From: Treponema sp.
Lineage (GTDB): Bacteria; Spirochaetota; Spirochaetia; Treponematales; Breznakiellaceae
DNA: 11,405 bases
Direction: 5' to 3'
NCBI GenBank assembly: GCA_031254175.1
Contig: JAIRUY010000120.1
Location: 1-11,405, forward strand
Shown here piece by piece: positions 1 to 6,238 of this stretch. Each line of letters opens with the position of its first letter. The stretch's first letter is position 1. The position numbers and the translations under genes are program-made. The notes beneath the pieces are model-generated. The model saw nothing but the letters and a program-made list of their open reading frames with translations, did not search any database and was not told the DNA's origin.

Positions 1-2
1 AC

Positions 3-317
3 GGCTTTGACCGCGACGGCTGGCAGTACGCCCTGACCGACATAACCGAAAAGAAAAGCAGTTCAGCAGAAAAACGGCACCGGAAGAGTGAAGAACGCCG
101 TCTTCGCAATAAATCAGCAAAAAGCTCCGTAAGGACAAGTGTAAAAAGATTTGTATCTCTTGCGCAGAAAAAAGACAAAGAGGCTGAAGCGGCATTAAAA
201 GACATGATCAAAAAAATCGATACAGCCGCAAGAAAGGGCATTATATCGAAGAATTCTGCCGCCCGTAAAAAATCAAGAATGCAGCGGTTTTACAATGTTA
301 TGAAAGCAGCCCAATAG
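3..317 (+). CDS. rpsT: 30S ribosomal protein S20, 5' end unresolved
   Basis: S20 is a primary 16S rRNA-binding protein of the small ribosomal subunit. From base 63 to the stop at 315-317 the frame encodes 84 residues with the S20 signature: an N-terminal SAEKRHRKSEERRLRN block, a very Lys/Arg-rich helical body, and the AARKKSRM segment near the C-terminus. That is essentially the whole protein, since S20 is usually 85-90 residues. The oddity is the start. The frame is open back to base 3, and between 3 and 63 there is no ATG, GTG or TTG, only CTG at 33 and ATA at 42, and no convincing ribosome-binding site. Either translation begins upstream of the window, giving an N-terminal extension or fusion, or a non-standard codon is used, or the first 60 bases are misjoined. 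The identification as S20 is firm; the start is not. HU follows after 17 bases. Confidence 0.85.
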   Translation, partial: GFDRDGWQYALTDITEKKSSSAEKRHRKSEERRLRNKSAKSSVRTSVKRFVSLAQKKDKEAEAALKDMIKKIDTAARKGIISKNSAARKKSRMQRFYNVMKAAQ

Positions 318-334
318 TCTCCGAATACAGAAAT

Positions 335-658
335 ATGCCGGCAAAAAAATATACGAAAGCTGACATCATAGACGCAATGTATGAAAAGACTGGAATGAAC
401 CGCTCGGAAATTCGCGAAAGCATCGATCTTTTTATTAATGAAATGAAAGATGCCCTCCTGCGCCGGCAGGTAATTGAGCTTCGGGGTTTTGGAACATTCG
501 AAGTAAAAGTGAGAAAAGCCCGTCCCCGCGCGCGCAATCCCAGAACCGGAGAAAGTATCGTTATCTGTTCACATGGAGCGGTAACATTCCGTTCCGGCCG
601 TGAACTGAAACAGGCAGCATGGAATATAACTGATGAAAAAAAATCATCAGAGAATTAA
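335..658 (+). CDS. HU/IHF-family DNA-binding protein
   Basis: This is a small nucleoid protein that dimerises and bends DNA. The 107 residues carry the family features in order: an N-terminal helical dimerisation part (about 1-45), the GFGTF turn at 51-55, and the DNA-binding arm with the hallmark RNPRTGE at 67-73, whose proline intercalates at the bend. The final helix is followed by a short charged tail (about 97-107) beyond the usual 90-residue length. The ATG at 335 begins the expected family N-terminus (MPAKKYTKADII), but no good Shine-Dalgarno sequence precedes it. The gene lies 17 bases after S20, and its last 26 bases overlap the start of lnt, so the three are probably co-transcribed. 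HU and IHF subunits cannot be separated confidently from sequence alone; a homodimeric HU is the simpler reading. Confidence 0.93.
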   Translation: MPAKKYTKADIIDAMYEKTGMNRSEIRESIDLFINEMKDALLRRQVIELRGFGTFEVKVRKARPRARNPRTGESIVICSHGAVTFRSGRELKQAAWNITDEKKSSEN

Positions 659-2354
659 AAAAAACCTGGACGCAGGCACATTAAATGGTCAGGCAGGCTG
701 GGTAAAACAGCTGTTTATTCAGTTTGGCCTTGTGCTCACTGCGGCAATACTTTTTTCATTATCCCATCCAAATCTTCTTTTTGAAAACGGCCTTCCCTTC
801 CTTGCATGGGTTGCATATATCCCTGTCCTGATACTAATTCCCAAAAACAATATAGCATCATGTGCGGGATGGGGTGCGATTTACGGTTTAAGTTCCTACG
901 CCCTCTTTAATTACTGGCTCAGTAATTTTCATCCGCTTGCCGGAATAGGCGTATATCTTATTTACCTTTCGTTTATGACAGCAGTATTTCTGTTAATGAA
1001 ACTTGCCTGCATTTTCTTCCAAAAAAAGGCTTATATCGTTCAGTGGATAATCTGGCTTGCTTATGAATATATGCAGACCAAAGGGTTTTTGGGATTCCCT
1101 TACGGAATAACCGGTTACTCACAATGGCGAATAATACCATTAATACAAATAGCAAGCATTACGGGAGTTTGGGGCGTTTCCGCTTTGGTAACATTTCCTT
1201 CTTTTTGGCTGGCCGCCGCATTTAAGAACCGGCGTGAAAGCATCAGGTGGTTTTCACGTCAAGGCATAAGTGGAATAAGAGCAGCTCTGGTCTGTTTTTT
1301 TCAGAAAGAAAAAATATCCGCCATCGTCTGGACGGTATCTCTTTTTGCCGCTCTTGTTTTTGGCTTTGCTTCAAACAAGGACTATTCCGAATATCCAACA
1401 GCAAGAATTGCCTTAATCCAGCACGCAACAGACCCCTGGGAAGCCTCAAGAGTTCCGACCTTGTGGCAAATAATGGAAATCTACAAAAAAGATTTGGCTA
1501 TTCTGAAAAGGCTTTCCGATGAAGCCCTTGAGTCACAGCCAAAGCCGGATCTGGTTGTATGGCCGGAAACTGCCTTTGTCCCAAGAATCCACTGGCATTC
1601 TACCTACCGTGATGATCAGGACTCATGGCTGATAGTAAAAGACCTTCTGGACTATCTTTCAACAAAGGACGTGCCCTTCATAATTGGCAATGATGATGCC
1701 CGCATGGACAGGGGGAAAAACCCAAACGCAGCCGAAAGGCACAGGGTTGATTACAATGCAGCCATGCTGTTTGAAAATGGAATAAATACTGCCATCTACA
1801 GAAAGATGCATCTTGTTCCCTTTACGGAACATTTCCCATATAAAAAGCAGCTGCCGTTTATTTACAAACTTCTGCAAAATGTTGAAACGCATTTTTGGGA
1901 AAAAGGTGAAGAAGAAACGTTATTCCAGGGGCCCGGGTTCACCTTTTCAACGCCGATCTGCTTTGAAGATTCTTTCGGCTACCTGTCAAGGGCTTTCGTC
2001 CGCCGCGGTGCAGATGTGCTTGTAAACCTCACAAATGACGCTTGGGCAAAAAGTCTGCCTTCCCAAAAACAACATCTTTCAATGGCAGTTTTCCGCGCTG
2101 TAGAAAACAACCGCTCAATGGTTCGTTCCACTGTTTCCGGCCAGACTTGCGCCATAGATCCTTCAGGCAGAATAATGTCGGAAGCACCCCCCTTTAAAGA
2201 AGCCTTTATCATAGCCGATGTACCATTGGCAAGCGGAAATACCATATACACAAAATATGGCGATTATCTTGCGCTTGTATTTTTATTTATGGCAGTTATT
2301 CTGTTGCTTTTCGGAGCGTTTTGGTATATAATTAAGCTTGCAAAAACTGCATAG
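633..2354 (+). CDS. lnt: Apolipoprotein N-acyltransferase
   Basis: Lnt transfers the third acyl chain from phospholipid to the N-terminal cysteine of lipoproteins in the cytoplasmic membrane. This is the last step of lipoprotein maturation after Lgt and Lsp. The 573-residue protein has an N-terminal multi-spanning region (hydrophobic stretches roughly 26-44, 53-70, 78-95, 104-128, 134-148, 171-195 and 227-246), a nitrilase-like catalytic domain (about 255-535), and a C-terminal membrane helix at about 544-566. The catalytic triad is visible: Glu312 in VVWPETAF, Lys391 in YRKMHLVPF, and Cys443 in TPICFEDS. Supporting Glu399 and the LTNDAW motif at 466-471 are also present. It is longer than the E. 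coli enzyme (about 512), partly through an insert around 200-225. The start at 633 lies 26 bases inside HU with a weak GGA upstream, suggesting translational coupling. Confidence 0.95.
   Translation: MKKNHQRIKKNLDAGTLNGQAGWVKQLFIQFGLVLTAAILFSLSHPNLLFENGLPFLAWVAYIPVLILIPKNNIASCAGWGAIYGLSSYALFNYWLSNFHPLAGIGVYLIYLSFMTAVFLLMKLACIFFQKKAYIVQWIIWLAYEYMQTKGFLGFPYGITGYSQWRIIPLIQIASITGVWGVSALVTFPSFWLAAAFKNRRESIRWFSRQGISGIRAALVCFFQKEKISAIVWTVSLFAALVFGFASNKDYSEYPTARIALIQHATDPWEASRVPTLWQIMEIYKKDLAILKRLSDEALESQPKPDLVVWPETAFVPRIHWHSTYRDDQDSWLIVKDLLDYLSTKDVPFIIGNDDARMDRGKNPNAAERHRVDYNAAMLFENGINTAIYRKMHLVPFTEHFPYKKQLPFIYKLLQNVETHFWEKGEEETLFQGPGFTFSTPICFEDSFGYLSRAFVRRGADVLVNLTNDAWAKSLPSQKQHLSMAVFRAVENNRSMVRSTVSGQTCAIDPSGRIMSEAPPFKEAFIIADVPLASGNTIYTKYGDYLALVFLFMAVILLLFGAFWYIIKLAKTA
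2304..2332 (+). promoter_or_regulatory. Candidate sigma-70-type promoter inside the lnt 3' end
   Basis: TTGCTT (2304-2309) and a perfect TATAAT (2327-2332) are separated by exactly 17 bases. Transcription would start near 2339 and give a leader of about 67 bases before the response regulator at 2406. The -35 matches consensus at only 3 of 6 positions, but the -10 and spacing are ideal, and the position just ahead of a new gene group fits. Prediction by eye only. Confidence 0.5.
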
Positions 2355-2360
2355 CAGTTT
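2344..2360 (+). other. Perfect short inverted repeat at the lnt stop codon
   Basis: AAACTGC (2344-2350) and GCAGTTT (2354-2360) are perfect complements around a 3-base loop, with the lnt stop TAG at 2352-2354 inside. There is no T-run after it, so it is not a standard intrinsic terminator. It would sit at the very 5' end of a transcript from the promoter at 2304-2332, where a hairpin can protect RNA from decay. The three-base loop makes it only moderately credible. Confidence 0.3.
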
Positions 2361-2405
2361 GTAGTACAATTCATTACACTTGCCAGTCGTGGGAGGCAAA
2401 AAAAC

Positions 2406-3143
2406 ATGAATACCCAGAAAAAAATACTTGTCGCTGATGATGAAGCAGTAAATCTTGATTTTTTTGACGTTATGCTGTCAAAGCTCGGGTTTGTGGTCGA
2501 AAAATGCGATAATGGCCATGATGTACTGGAAAAAGTAAAAAAATTCTTGCCTGATTTGATCCTTCTTGACAATATCATGCCTGGTATGACAGGCCGGGAA
2601 ATTACAAAAATTCTTAAAAATGACGCAAACCTAAAAAATATTTCCATCATTATGCTGTCCGCTCTGGACGATGTTAAAGACAAAGTTGCCGGTTTTGAAG
2701 CGGGAGTTGATGATTATATAACAAAGCCCTTTAATTTTACCGAAGTTTTGGCCCGTATTAGAGCGGTTTTACGCAACCGTGCATTGTTCGATCAAATAAA
2801 GGTGAGGGAAACGAGGCTTACTCTTGCAGAAGAATTAAACAGGGATTTAAAGGAAAATCTTTCTTCCTTTGTTGGAAACATCGATGAACTTGATAAAACG
2901 ATTGCCACAATCATGGAAAGCACGACATCCGGCGGAGAAACATTAAATCCGGCAACTCTCTCAAATCTTGTAAACCCGGTAAGCGAAAAACTCCTGTCGG
3001 TACGTAAACACATTGCGGCTCTTGACGCAAGGATTGAAAAAACAATAAATGAGTGGGATAATCTTAAAAAAGATGAAATAGGACTTTCTGTCCTTGAAAT
3101 CCAGATACGTAAATTTTTACAGCAGGAACAGCAGCAAACGTGA
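2406..3143 (+). CDS. Response regulator with helical C-terminal region
   Basis: The N-terminal receiver domain (about 5-122) is complete: acidic pair Asp11-Asp12, phosphoacceptor Asp55 in LILLDNIMPG, Ser85 at the switch position, and Lys107-Pro108. It should be phosphorylated by a histidine kinase that is not in this window. No DNA-binding, GGDEF, HD-GYP or phosphatase domain follows. Instead residues 123-245 are a Lys/Glu-rich, largely helical region with coiled-coil character, ending in a glutamine-rich tail. Output is therefore probably through protein contact, but the partner is unknown. The start is well supported: GGGAGG at 2391-2396 lies 9 bases before the ATG. It is preceded by a promoter candidate in lnt and followed after 51 bases by a bactofilin gene, which may make it part of a cell-shape or cytoskeletal module (inference). 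A CheY-like role is an alternative. Confidence 0.85.
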   Translation: MNTQKKILVADDEAVNLDFFDVMLSKLGFVVEKCDNGHDVLEKVKKFLPDLILLDNIMPGMTGREITKILKNDANLKNISIIMLSALDDVKDKVAGFEAGVDDYITKPFNFTEVLARIRAVLRNRALFDQIKVRETRLTLAEELNRDLKENLSSFVGNIDELDKTIATIMESTTSGGETLNPATLSNLVNPVSEKLLSVRKHIAALDARIEKTINEWDNLKKDEIGLSVLEIQIRKFLQQEQQQT

Positions 3144-3194
3144 AACAGGCTTTTAGTTCTATTATAAGTTTAACTGTGCCTGACAGAGGGTAAA

Positions 3195-3617
3195 ATGTCC
3201 AAAAAGGAAAAAAAAGATAAAACCGGTATGGTAGTTTTGGGCAAAACCACCAGCTTTACCGGAATATTAAAATTTAAAACAACTTTGAAAATTCAGGGCA
3301 GTTTTAAGGGTACAATTGAAGCAGAGGGAGATCTTGTTGTCGATAAAGATGCTGTGCTTGACACTGAACACATAACTGTTAATTCCCTTACAGTCTACGG
3401 CAGCATTTTAGGCACAGTATATGCGCAGAATAAAGTAGATATGATGAGCGGCGCGAAAGTACAGGGAGATGTAAACGCCGCTAAACTGCGCATCGCGGAC
3501 GGCGTACTTTTTGAAGGCAAATGCAAAATGGCAAATACAGAAAAAGATGTCGAGATTTTTCACCGCCCGGCAGAAGAAATAAAAGCAGATTTACAGCGGG
3601 CTAATGCAAGATTGTAA
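3195..3617 (+). CDS. Bactofilin (polymer-forming cytoskeletal protein)
   Basis: Bactofilins self-assemble without nucleotide into filaments or sheets at the inner face of the membrane and help place cell-wall or appendage machinery. The 140-residue protein has a Lys-rich N-terminal tail (1-11), then a beta-helix core (about 18-112). The core is visible as short repeating strands with glycine turns such as IQGSFKGTIEAEGDLVV, VYGSILGTVYA, and GAKVQGDV. A short polar C-terminal tail follows (about 113-140). The size and tail-core-tail plan match the family. The GAGGG at 3186-3190 supports the start. The next gene, the CinA-type amidase, begins inside its last 14 bases. The response regulator upstream is likely in the same transcript. 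In other bacteria, including spirochaetes, bactofilins affect cell shape; that role here is inferred from family. Confidence 0.9.
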   Translation: MSKKEKKDKTGMVVLGKTTSFTGILKFKTTLKIQGSFKGTIEAEGDLVVDKDAVLDTEHITVNSLTVYGSILGTVYAQNKVDMMSGAKVQGDVNAAKLRIADGVLFEGKCKMANTEKDVEIFHRPAEEIKADLQRANARL

Positions 3618-4146
3618 TTCAGAATTAATTATTGAATTGACAATAAAGGCGGAAGTAGCAGCGGAAGCTGTCATACATAGATTAAAACAGCTTTCCTTCA
3701 CATTGGCTCTTTCTGAATCCTGCACAGCAGGCCTTGTTTCAAGTCTGCTGGCGCGTATTCCCGGAGCTTCTGATGTTTTGTGGGGTTCTTTTGTATGTTA
3801 TACAAAAGAAGCCAAGCTTTCCATGCTGGAACTTGATAATTTAAAGATTTCAGCTTACGGCCTTGTAAGCAGGGAAACTGTTTCTTCAATGGCTGTCAAT
3901 ACATTAAAAAAAAGCGGCGCGAAAATCGCCGCTGCCGTTACAGGGCTTGCGGGTCCTGACGGCGATGGAAGCAATGTTCCGGTTGGAACGGTTTGGATAG
4001 CAACTGCAAAACCAGATGAAGATGCCGCTGTAGAAAAAAAGTTTGGTTTTAAAGGCGCAAGAAATGAAGTGCGTCTGAAAGCGGCTATTTCGGTATTTGA
4101 AACAATTTTGGAGAGGCTGGCTGACTGCACAAATCCTGCAATATAA
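3604..4146 (+). CDS. pncC: CinA C-terminal domain protein, probable nicotinamide-nucleotide amidase
   Basis: Members of this family deamidate nicotinamide mononucleotide to nicotinic acid mononucleotide, recycling pyridine nucleotides for NAD. The 180 residues correspond to the CinA C-terminal domain alone; the N-terminal MoCF-like domain of full CinA is absent. Diagnostic motifs are LSESCTAGLVSSLLA (about 36-50, with the conserved ESC serine at 39), GASDVLWGSFVCYTKEAK (54-71, with conserved Tyr and Lys), and VTGLAGPDG (112-120), the usual VTGxAGPxG loop. The GTVWIA strand (128-133) also fits. The ATG at 3604 overlaps the bactofilin end by 14 bases and has only a weak purine-rich site, so coupling is likely. 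The domain is clear; amidase activity is inferred from characterised homologues, and the cell-shape neighbours do not suggest a linked function. Confidence 0.9.
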   Translation: MQDCNSELIIELTIKAEVAAEAVIHRLKQLSFTLALSESCTAGLVSSLLARIPGASDVLWGSFVCYTKEAKLSMLELDNLKISAYGLVSRETVSSMAVNTLKKSGAKIAAAVTGLAGPDGDGSNVPVGTVWIATAKPDEDAAVEKKFGFKGARNEVRLKAAISVFETILERLADCTNPAI

Positions 4147-4235
4147 ACCTGAAAAGGGCCGGATTTATTGCTGGCAAGCTTGACTCCCCTAAAAAAAAAT
4201 ATTACGATAAAGGTGTCCTTTCAAAAACATGGTTA

Positions 4236-4264
4236 TTAAGAAAAAATCAAGCAATGAATATTAT
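4236..4264 (+). promoter_or_regulatory. Candidate promoter for rho
   Basis: TTAAGA (4236-4241, 4 of 6 consensus) and TATTAT (4259-4264, 5 of 6) are separated by 17 bases. Transcription from about 4271 would give a leader of some 83 bases before the rho ATG at 4354. A perfect TTGACA at 4272-4277 nearby has no -10 partner at acceptable spacing. The rest of the 207-base gap (4147-4353) is A/T-rich, with only small inverted repeats such as AAAGG/CCTTT (4209-4221). Confidence 0.4.
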
Positions 4265-4342
4265 TCAAGTGTTGACAGGGCTGTCCCTCAGATACCGCAT
4301 ATCATGTGATTTTTTCGGGTACACCCATCAATACAAACAAAC

Positions 4343-4348
4343 AGGTGG
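4343..4348 (+). promoter_or_regulatory. Ribosome-binding site fixing the rho start
   Basis: AGGTGG lies 5 bases before the ATG at 4354. This favours that start over the in-frame GTG at 4306, which would add 16 residues and has no ribosome-binding site. Confidence 0.6.
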
Positions 4349-4353
4349 TCAAA

Positions 4354-5946
4354 ATGGCAATAGTACGAAAAAGCAGAAATCAAAACAAAGGTTTGGCGGC
4401 AGCCGGCGAAAACGGAGAAGCAGCAACTGAGGCATCTGAAAATTCAATGATTCAGGAATCGGACAACAGCGAGAGACCTGCCCGTGAAACCAATCACAGG
4501 GCGGCGGTTGTCCGCGCCGGAAACAGAAGGGCTTACTCTGATTCAGACGAGGGGGAACAACAGGGCGGCGGCAGAGACGGTGTGCCATTACCTGCATTGC
4601 CAAAACTGCCCTCCATGCCGGATCTGTACGGCAAACCCATACCTCGTCAGGATCAGGACTCCAGCAAACCAAGGCTGACCATAAACGAACTTATCAGACT
4701 CAACATGATTGATCTGCGCGAACTGGCCGCCTGTTACAACATAACAAATGACGACATGGTTGCCCTGAAGAAACAGGAAATTGTTTTTGCTATTCTTAAA
4801 GCCCATACAGAAAGAGGCGGAATTATTTACGCGTACGGCTCTCTGGAAATTCTCCCTGACAGTTACGGGTTTTTACGCAGCCCTCAAAACTCCTATCTTC
4901 CGGGTCCCGATGACATATATATCAGCCCTAGCCAAATACGGCTCTTTGCCCTAAAAACAGGCGACACCGTATACGGGCAAATACGCAGCCCGAAAGAAGG
5001 CGAACGTTTCTTTGCTATGCTAAGGGTAGAAACGGTCAATTACGATGACCCGACTGTCGCCCAGAGCAGAATCCCGTTTGACAACCTTACTCCGCTGTAT
5101 CCCAACCGCAAGCTGAATCTTGAACACTCAACAGAAGGAATAAGCGAAAGGATCATCAACCTTTTCTGCCCCATCGGCAAGGGACAACGCTCACTTATAG
5201 TCGCCCCTCCGAGAACCGGAAAAACCATAATGATGCAGAAAATCGCAAACGCAATAACAAAAAACCATCCTGAAGTTTACCTCATTGTTCTTCTTATTGA
5301 CGAACGTCCGGAAGAAGTAACCGATATGGAACGTACTGTGCGTGCGGAAGTCATATCTTCAACATTTGACGAGCAGGCCACGCGGCATGTCCAGGTTACA
5401 GAAATGGTGCTTGAAAAAGCAAAGCGCCTTGTCGAACACAAAAAGGACGTTGTCATCCTTTTGGACTCCATTACCCGTCTCGCGCGCGCCTATAACCAGA
5501 CAGTCCCGACTTCGGGAAAAATTCTTTCCGGCGGCGTTGATTCAAACGCTCTCCATAAACCAAAGCGTTTCTTCGGGGCGGCGCGGAATATCGAAGAAGG
5601 CGGCAGCCTTACAATCATCTCCACCGCTCTTGTGGAAACCGGCAGCCGTATGGACGAAGTAATTTTTGAAGAATTCAAGGGGACGGGCAACATGGAAATA
5701 AACCTGGACAGGCGCATTTCAGACCGCCGCCTTTTCCCGGCAATCAATATCAAAAAATCAGGAACAAGAAAAGAAGAACTGCTTCTTACCGAAGAAGAAC
5801 TCCAGAAAATCTGGATTTTACGAAAAGTCATCAACCCCATGGACGATATTGAAATTATCGAGCTGTTGGTTGACAAGATGAAGAAAAGCAAGAATAATGA
5901 AGCATTCCTGAGATCCATGAATACCGGAACCGGAGGCATGGATTGA
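4354..5946 (+). CDS. rho: Transcription termination factor Rho
   Basis: Rho is a hexameric RNA translocase that terminates transcription of untranslated RNA. From the ATG at 4354 the protein has 530 residues, against about 419 in E. coli. Domains: a low-complexity, charged and then proline-rich extension (1-105); the Rho N-terminal helical domain (about 108-150); the cold-shock-like primary RNA-binding domain (about 155-230, with YGFLRS, GPDDIYISPSQIR and PKEGERFF); and the RecA-type ATPase (about 255-520). Walker A is APPRTGKT (284-291, Lys290) where E. coli has APPKAGKT. Walker B is VVILLD (366-371). The Q-loop and R-loop region follows (SGGVDSNALHKPKRFFGAARN, then FKGTGNME). All catalytic regions appear intact. 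The extra mass is entirely N-terminal. rpmE follows after 81 bases, a pairing also seen in T. pallidum from memory. Confidence 0.97.
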   Translation: MAIVRKSRNQNKGLAAAGENGEAATEASENSMIQESDNSERPARETNHRAAVVRAGNRRAYSDSDEGEQQGGGRDGVPLPALPKLPSMPDLYGKPIPRQDQDSSKPRLTINELIRLNMIDLRELAACYNITNDDMVALKKQEIVFAILKAHTERGGIIYAYGSLEILPDSYGFLRSPQNSYLPGPDDIYISPSQIRLFALKTGDTVYGQIRSPKEGERFFAMLRVETVNYDDPTVAQSRIPFDNLTPLYPNRKLNLEHSTEGISERIINLFCPIGKGQRSLIVAPPRTGKTIMMQKIANAITKNHPEVYLIVLLIDERPEEVTDMERTVRAEVISSTFDEQATRHVQVTEMVLEKAKRLVEHKKDVVILLDSITRLARAYNQTVPTSGKILSGGVDSNALHKPKRFFGAARNIEEGGSLTIISTALVETGSRMDEVIFEEFKGTGNMEINLDRRISDRRLFPAINIKKSGTRKEELLLTEEELQKIWILRKVINPMDDIEIIELLVDKMKKSKNNEAFLRSMNTGTGGMD

Positions 5947-5970
5947 CAAATCCCTTAAAACGGATTGACA

Positions 5971-6014
5971 GTCCTTAAACTGCCCGAAAACGGACAGAGT
6001 TGGACAATTTTTTT
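5971..6014 (+). terminator. Imperfect hairpin plus T-run between rho and rpmE
   Basis: Nested pairing is possible: GTCC 5971-5974 with GGAC 6002-6005, AACT 5978-5981 with AGTT 5998-6001, and CCG 5984-5986 with CGG 5991-5993 around an AAAA loop. Two bases later comes a run of seven T (6008-6014), directly followed by the rpmE ribosome-binding site. It resembles an intrinsic terminator or attenuator that would reduce read-through from rho into rpmE. The stem has bulges and one mismatch, so strength is uncertain. Confidence 0.4.
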
Positions 6015-6020
6015 GGAGGA
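6015..6020 (+). promoter_or_regulatory. Strong ribosome-binding site of rpmE
   Basis: GGAGGA lies 7 bases before the ATG at 6028. It fixes the L31 start and excludes the longer in-frame reading from 5965. Confidence 0.8.
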
Positions 6021-6027
6021 AACTAAA

Positions 6028-6231
6028 ATGAAAAATGGAATTCATCCCAAGTATGAAACAACAAAAATAAGCTGTGCCTGCGGAAACGTGATAGAAACCC
6101 GTTCTACAATCAAAGACATCAAGGTTGAAATTTGCTCTTCCTGCCATCCCTTTTTTACCGGCAAGCAAAAACTGGTAGACACAGCCGGCCGCATAGAAAG
6201 GTTCAGGAAGAAATACAACATCAAAGAGTAG
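6028..6231 (+). CDS. rpmE: 50S ribosomal protein L31, zinc-binding type
   Basis: L31 sits at the intersubunit bridge of the ribosome. The 67-residue protein matches the family length and begins with the standard MKNGIHPKY. Four cysteines, Cys16 and Cys18 (SCACGN) and Cys36 and Cys39 (ICSSCHPFFTGKQK), form the zinc site of the C+ form, as opposed to the Cys-less paralogue made under zinc limitation. The HPFFTGKQ stretch is the most conserved block in L31. The start is set by GGAGGA at 6015-6020. A terminator-like hairpin with a T-run precedes it, which may uncouple it from rho. The stop at 6229-6231 is only 7 bases from the apparent ATT start of the amidohydrolase, suggesting that ribosomes may continue from one gene into the next. 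Confidence 0.96.
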   Translation: MKNGIHPKYETTKISCACGNVIETRSTIKDIKVEICSSCHPFFTGKQKLVDTAGRIERFRKKYNIKE

Positions 6232-6238
6232 ATTCAGC

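Noticed and set aside
42..62. Resemblance of the S20 upstream peptide (ITEKKSS) to the HU tail (ITDEKKSS), as a possible duplication
   Set aside because: The similarity is only about seven low-complexity residues, and the nucleotide match needs gaps; chance is likely.
4191..4199. Run of nine A after cinA, as a minus-strand terminator T-run
   Set aside because: No convincing hairpin precedes it on the minus strand and no minus-strand gene ends there.
4272..4277. Perfect TTGACA as a rho -35 box
   Set aside because: At 16-18 base spacing no -10-like hexamer is present; the best match, TATCAT, is 22 bases away.
4306..4353. In-frame GTG start extending Rho by 16 residues
   Set aside because: It has no ribosome-binding site, and the added residues are unremarkable. 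ATG at 4354 has AGGTGG at good spacing.
5965..6027. In-frame longer reading of L31 from 5965
   Set aside because: GGAGGA sits before the ATG at 6028, and MKNGIHPKY is the conserved L31 N-terminus.
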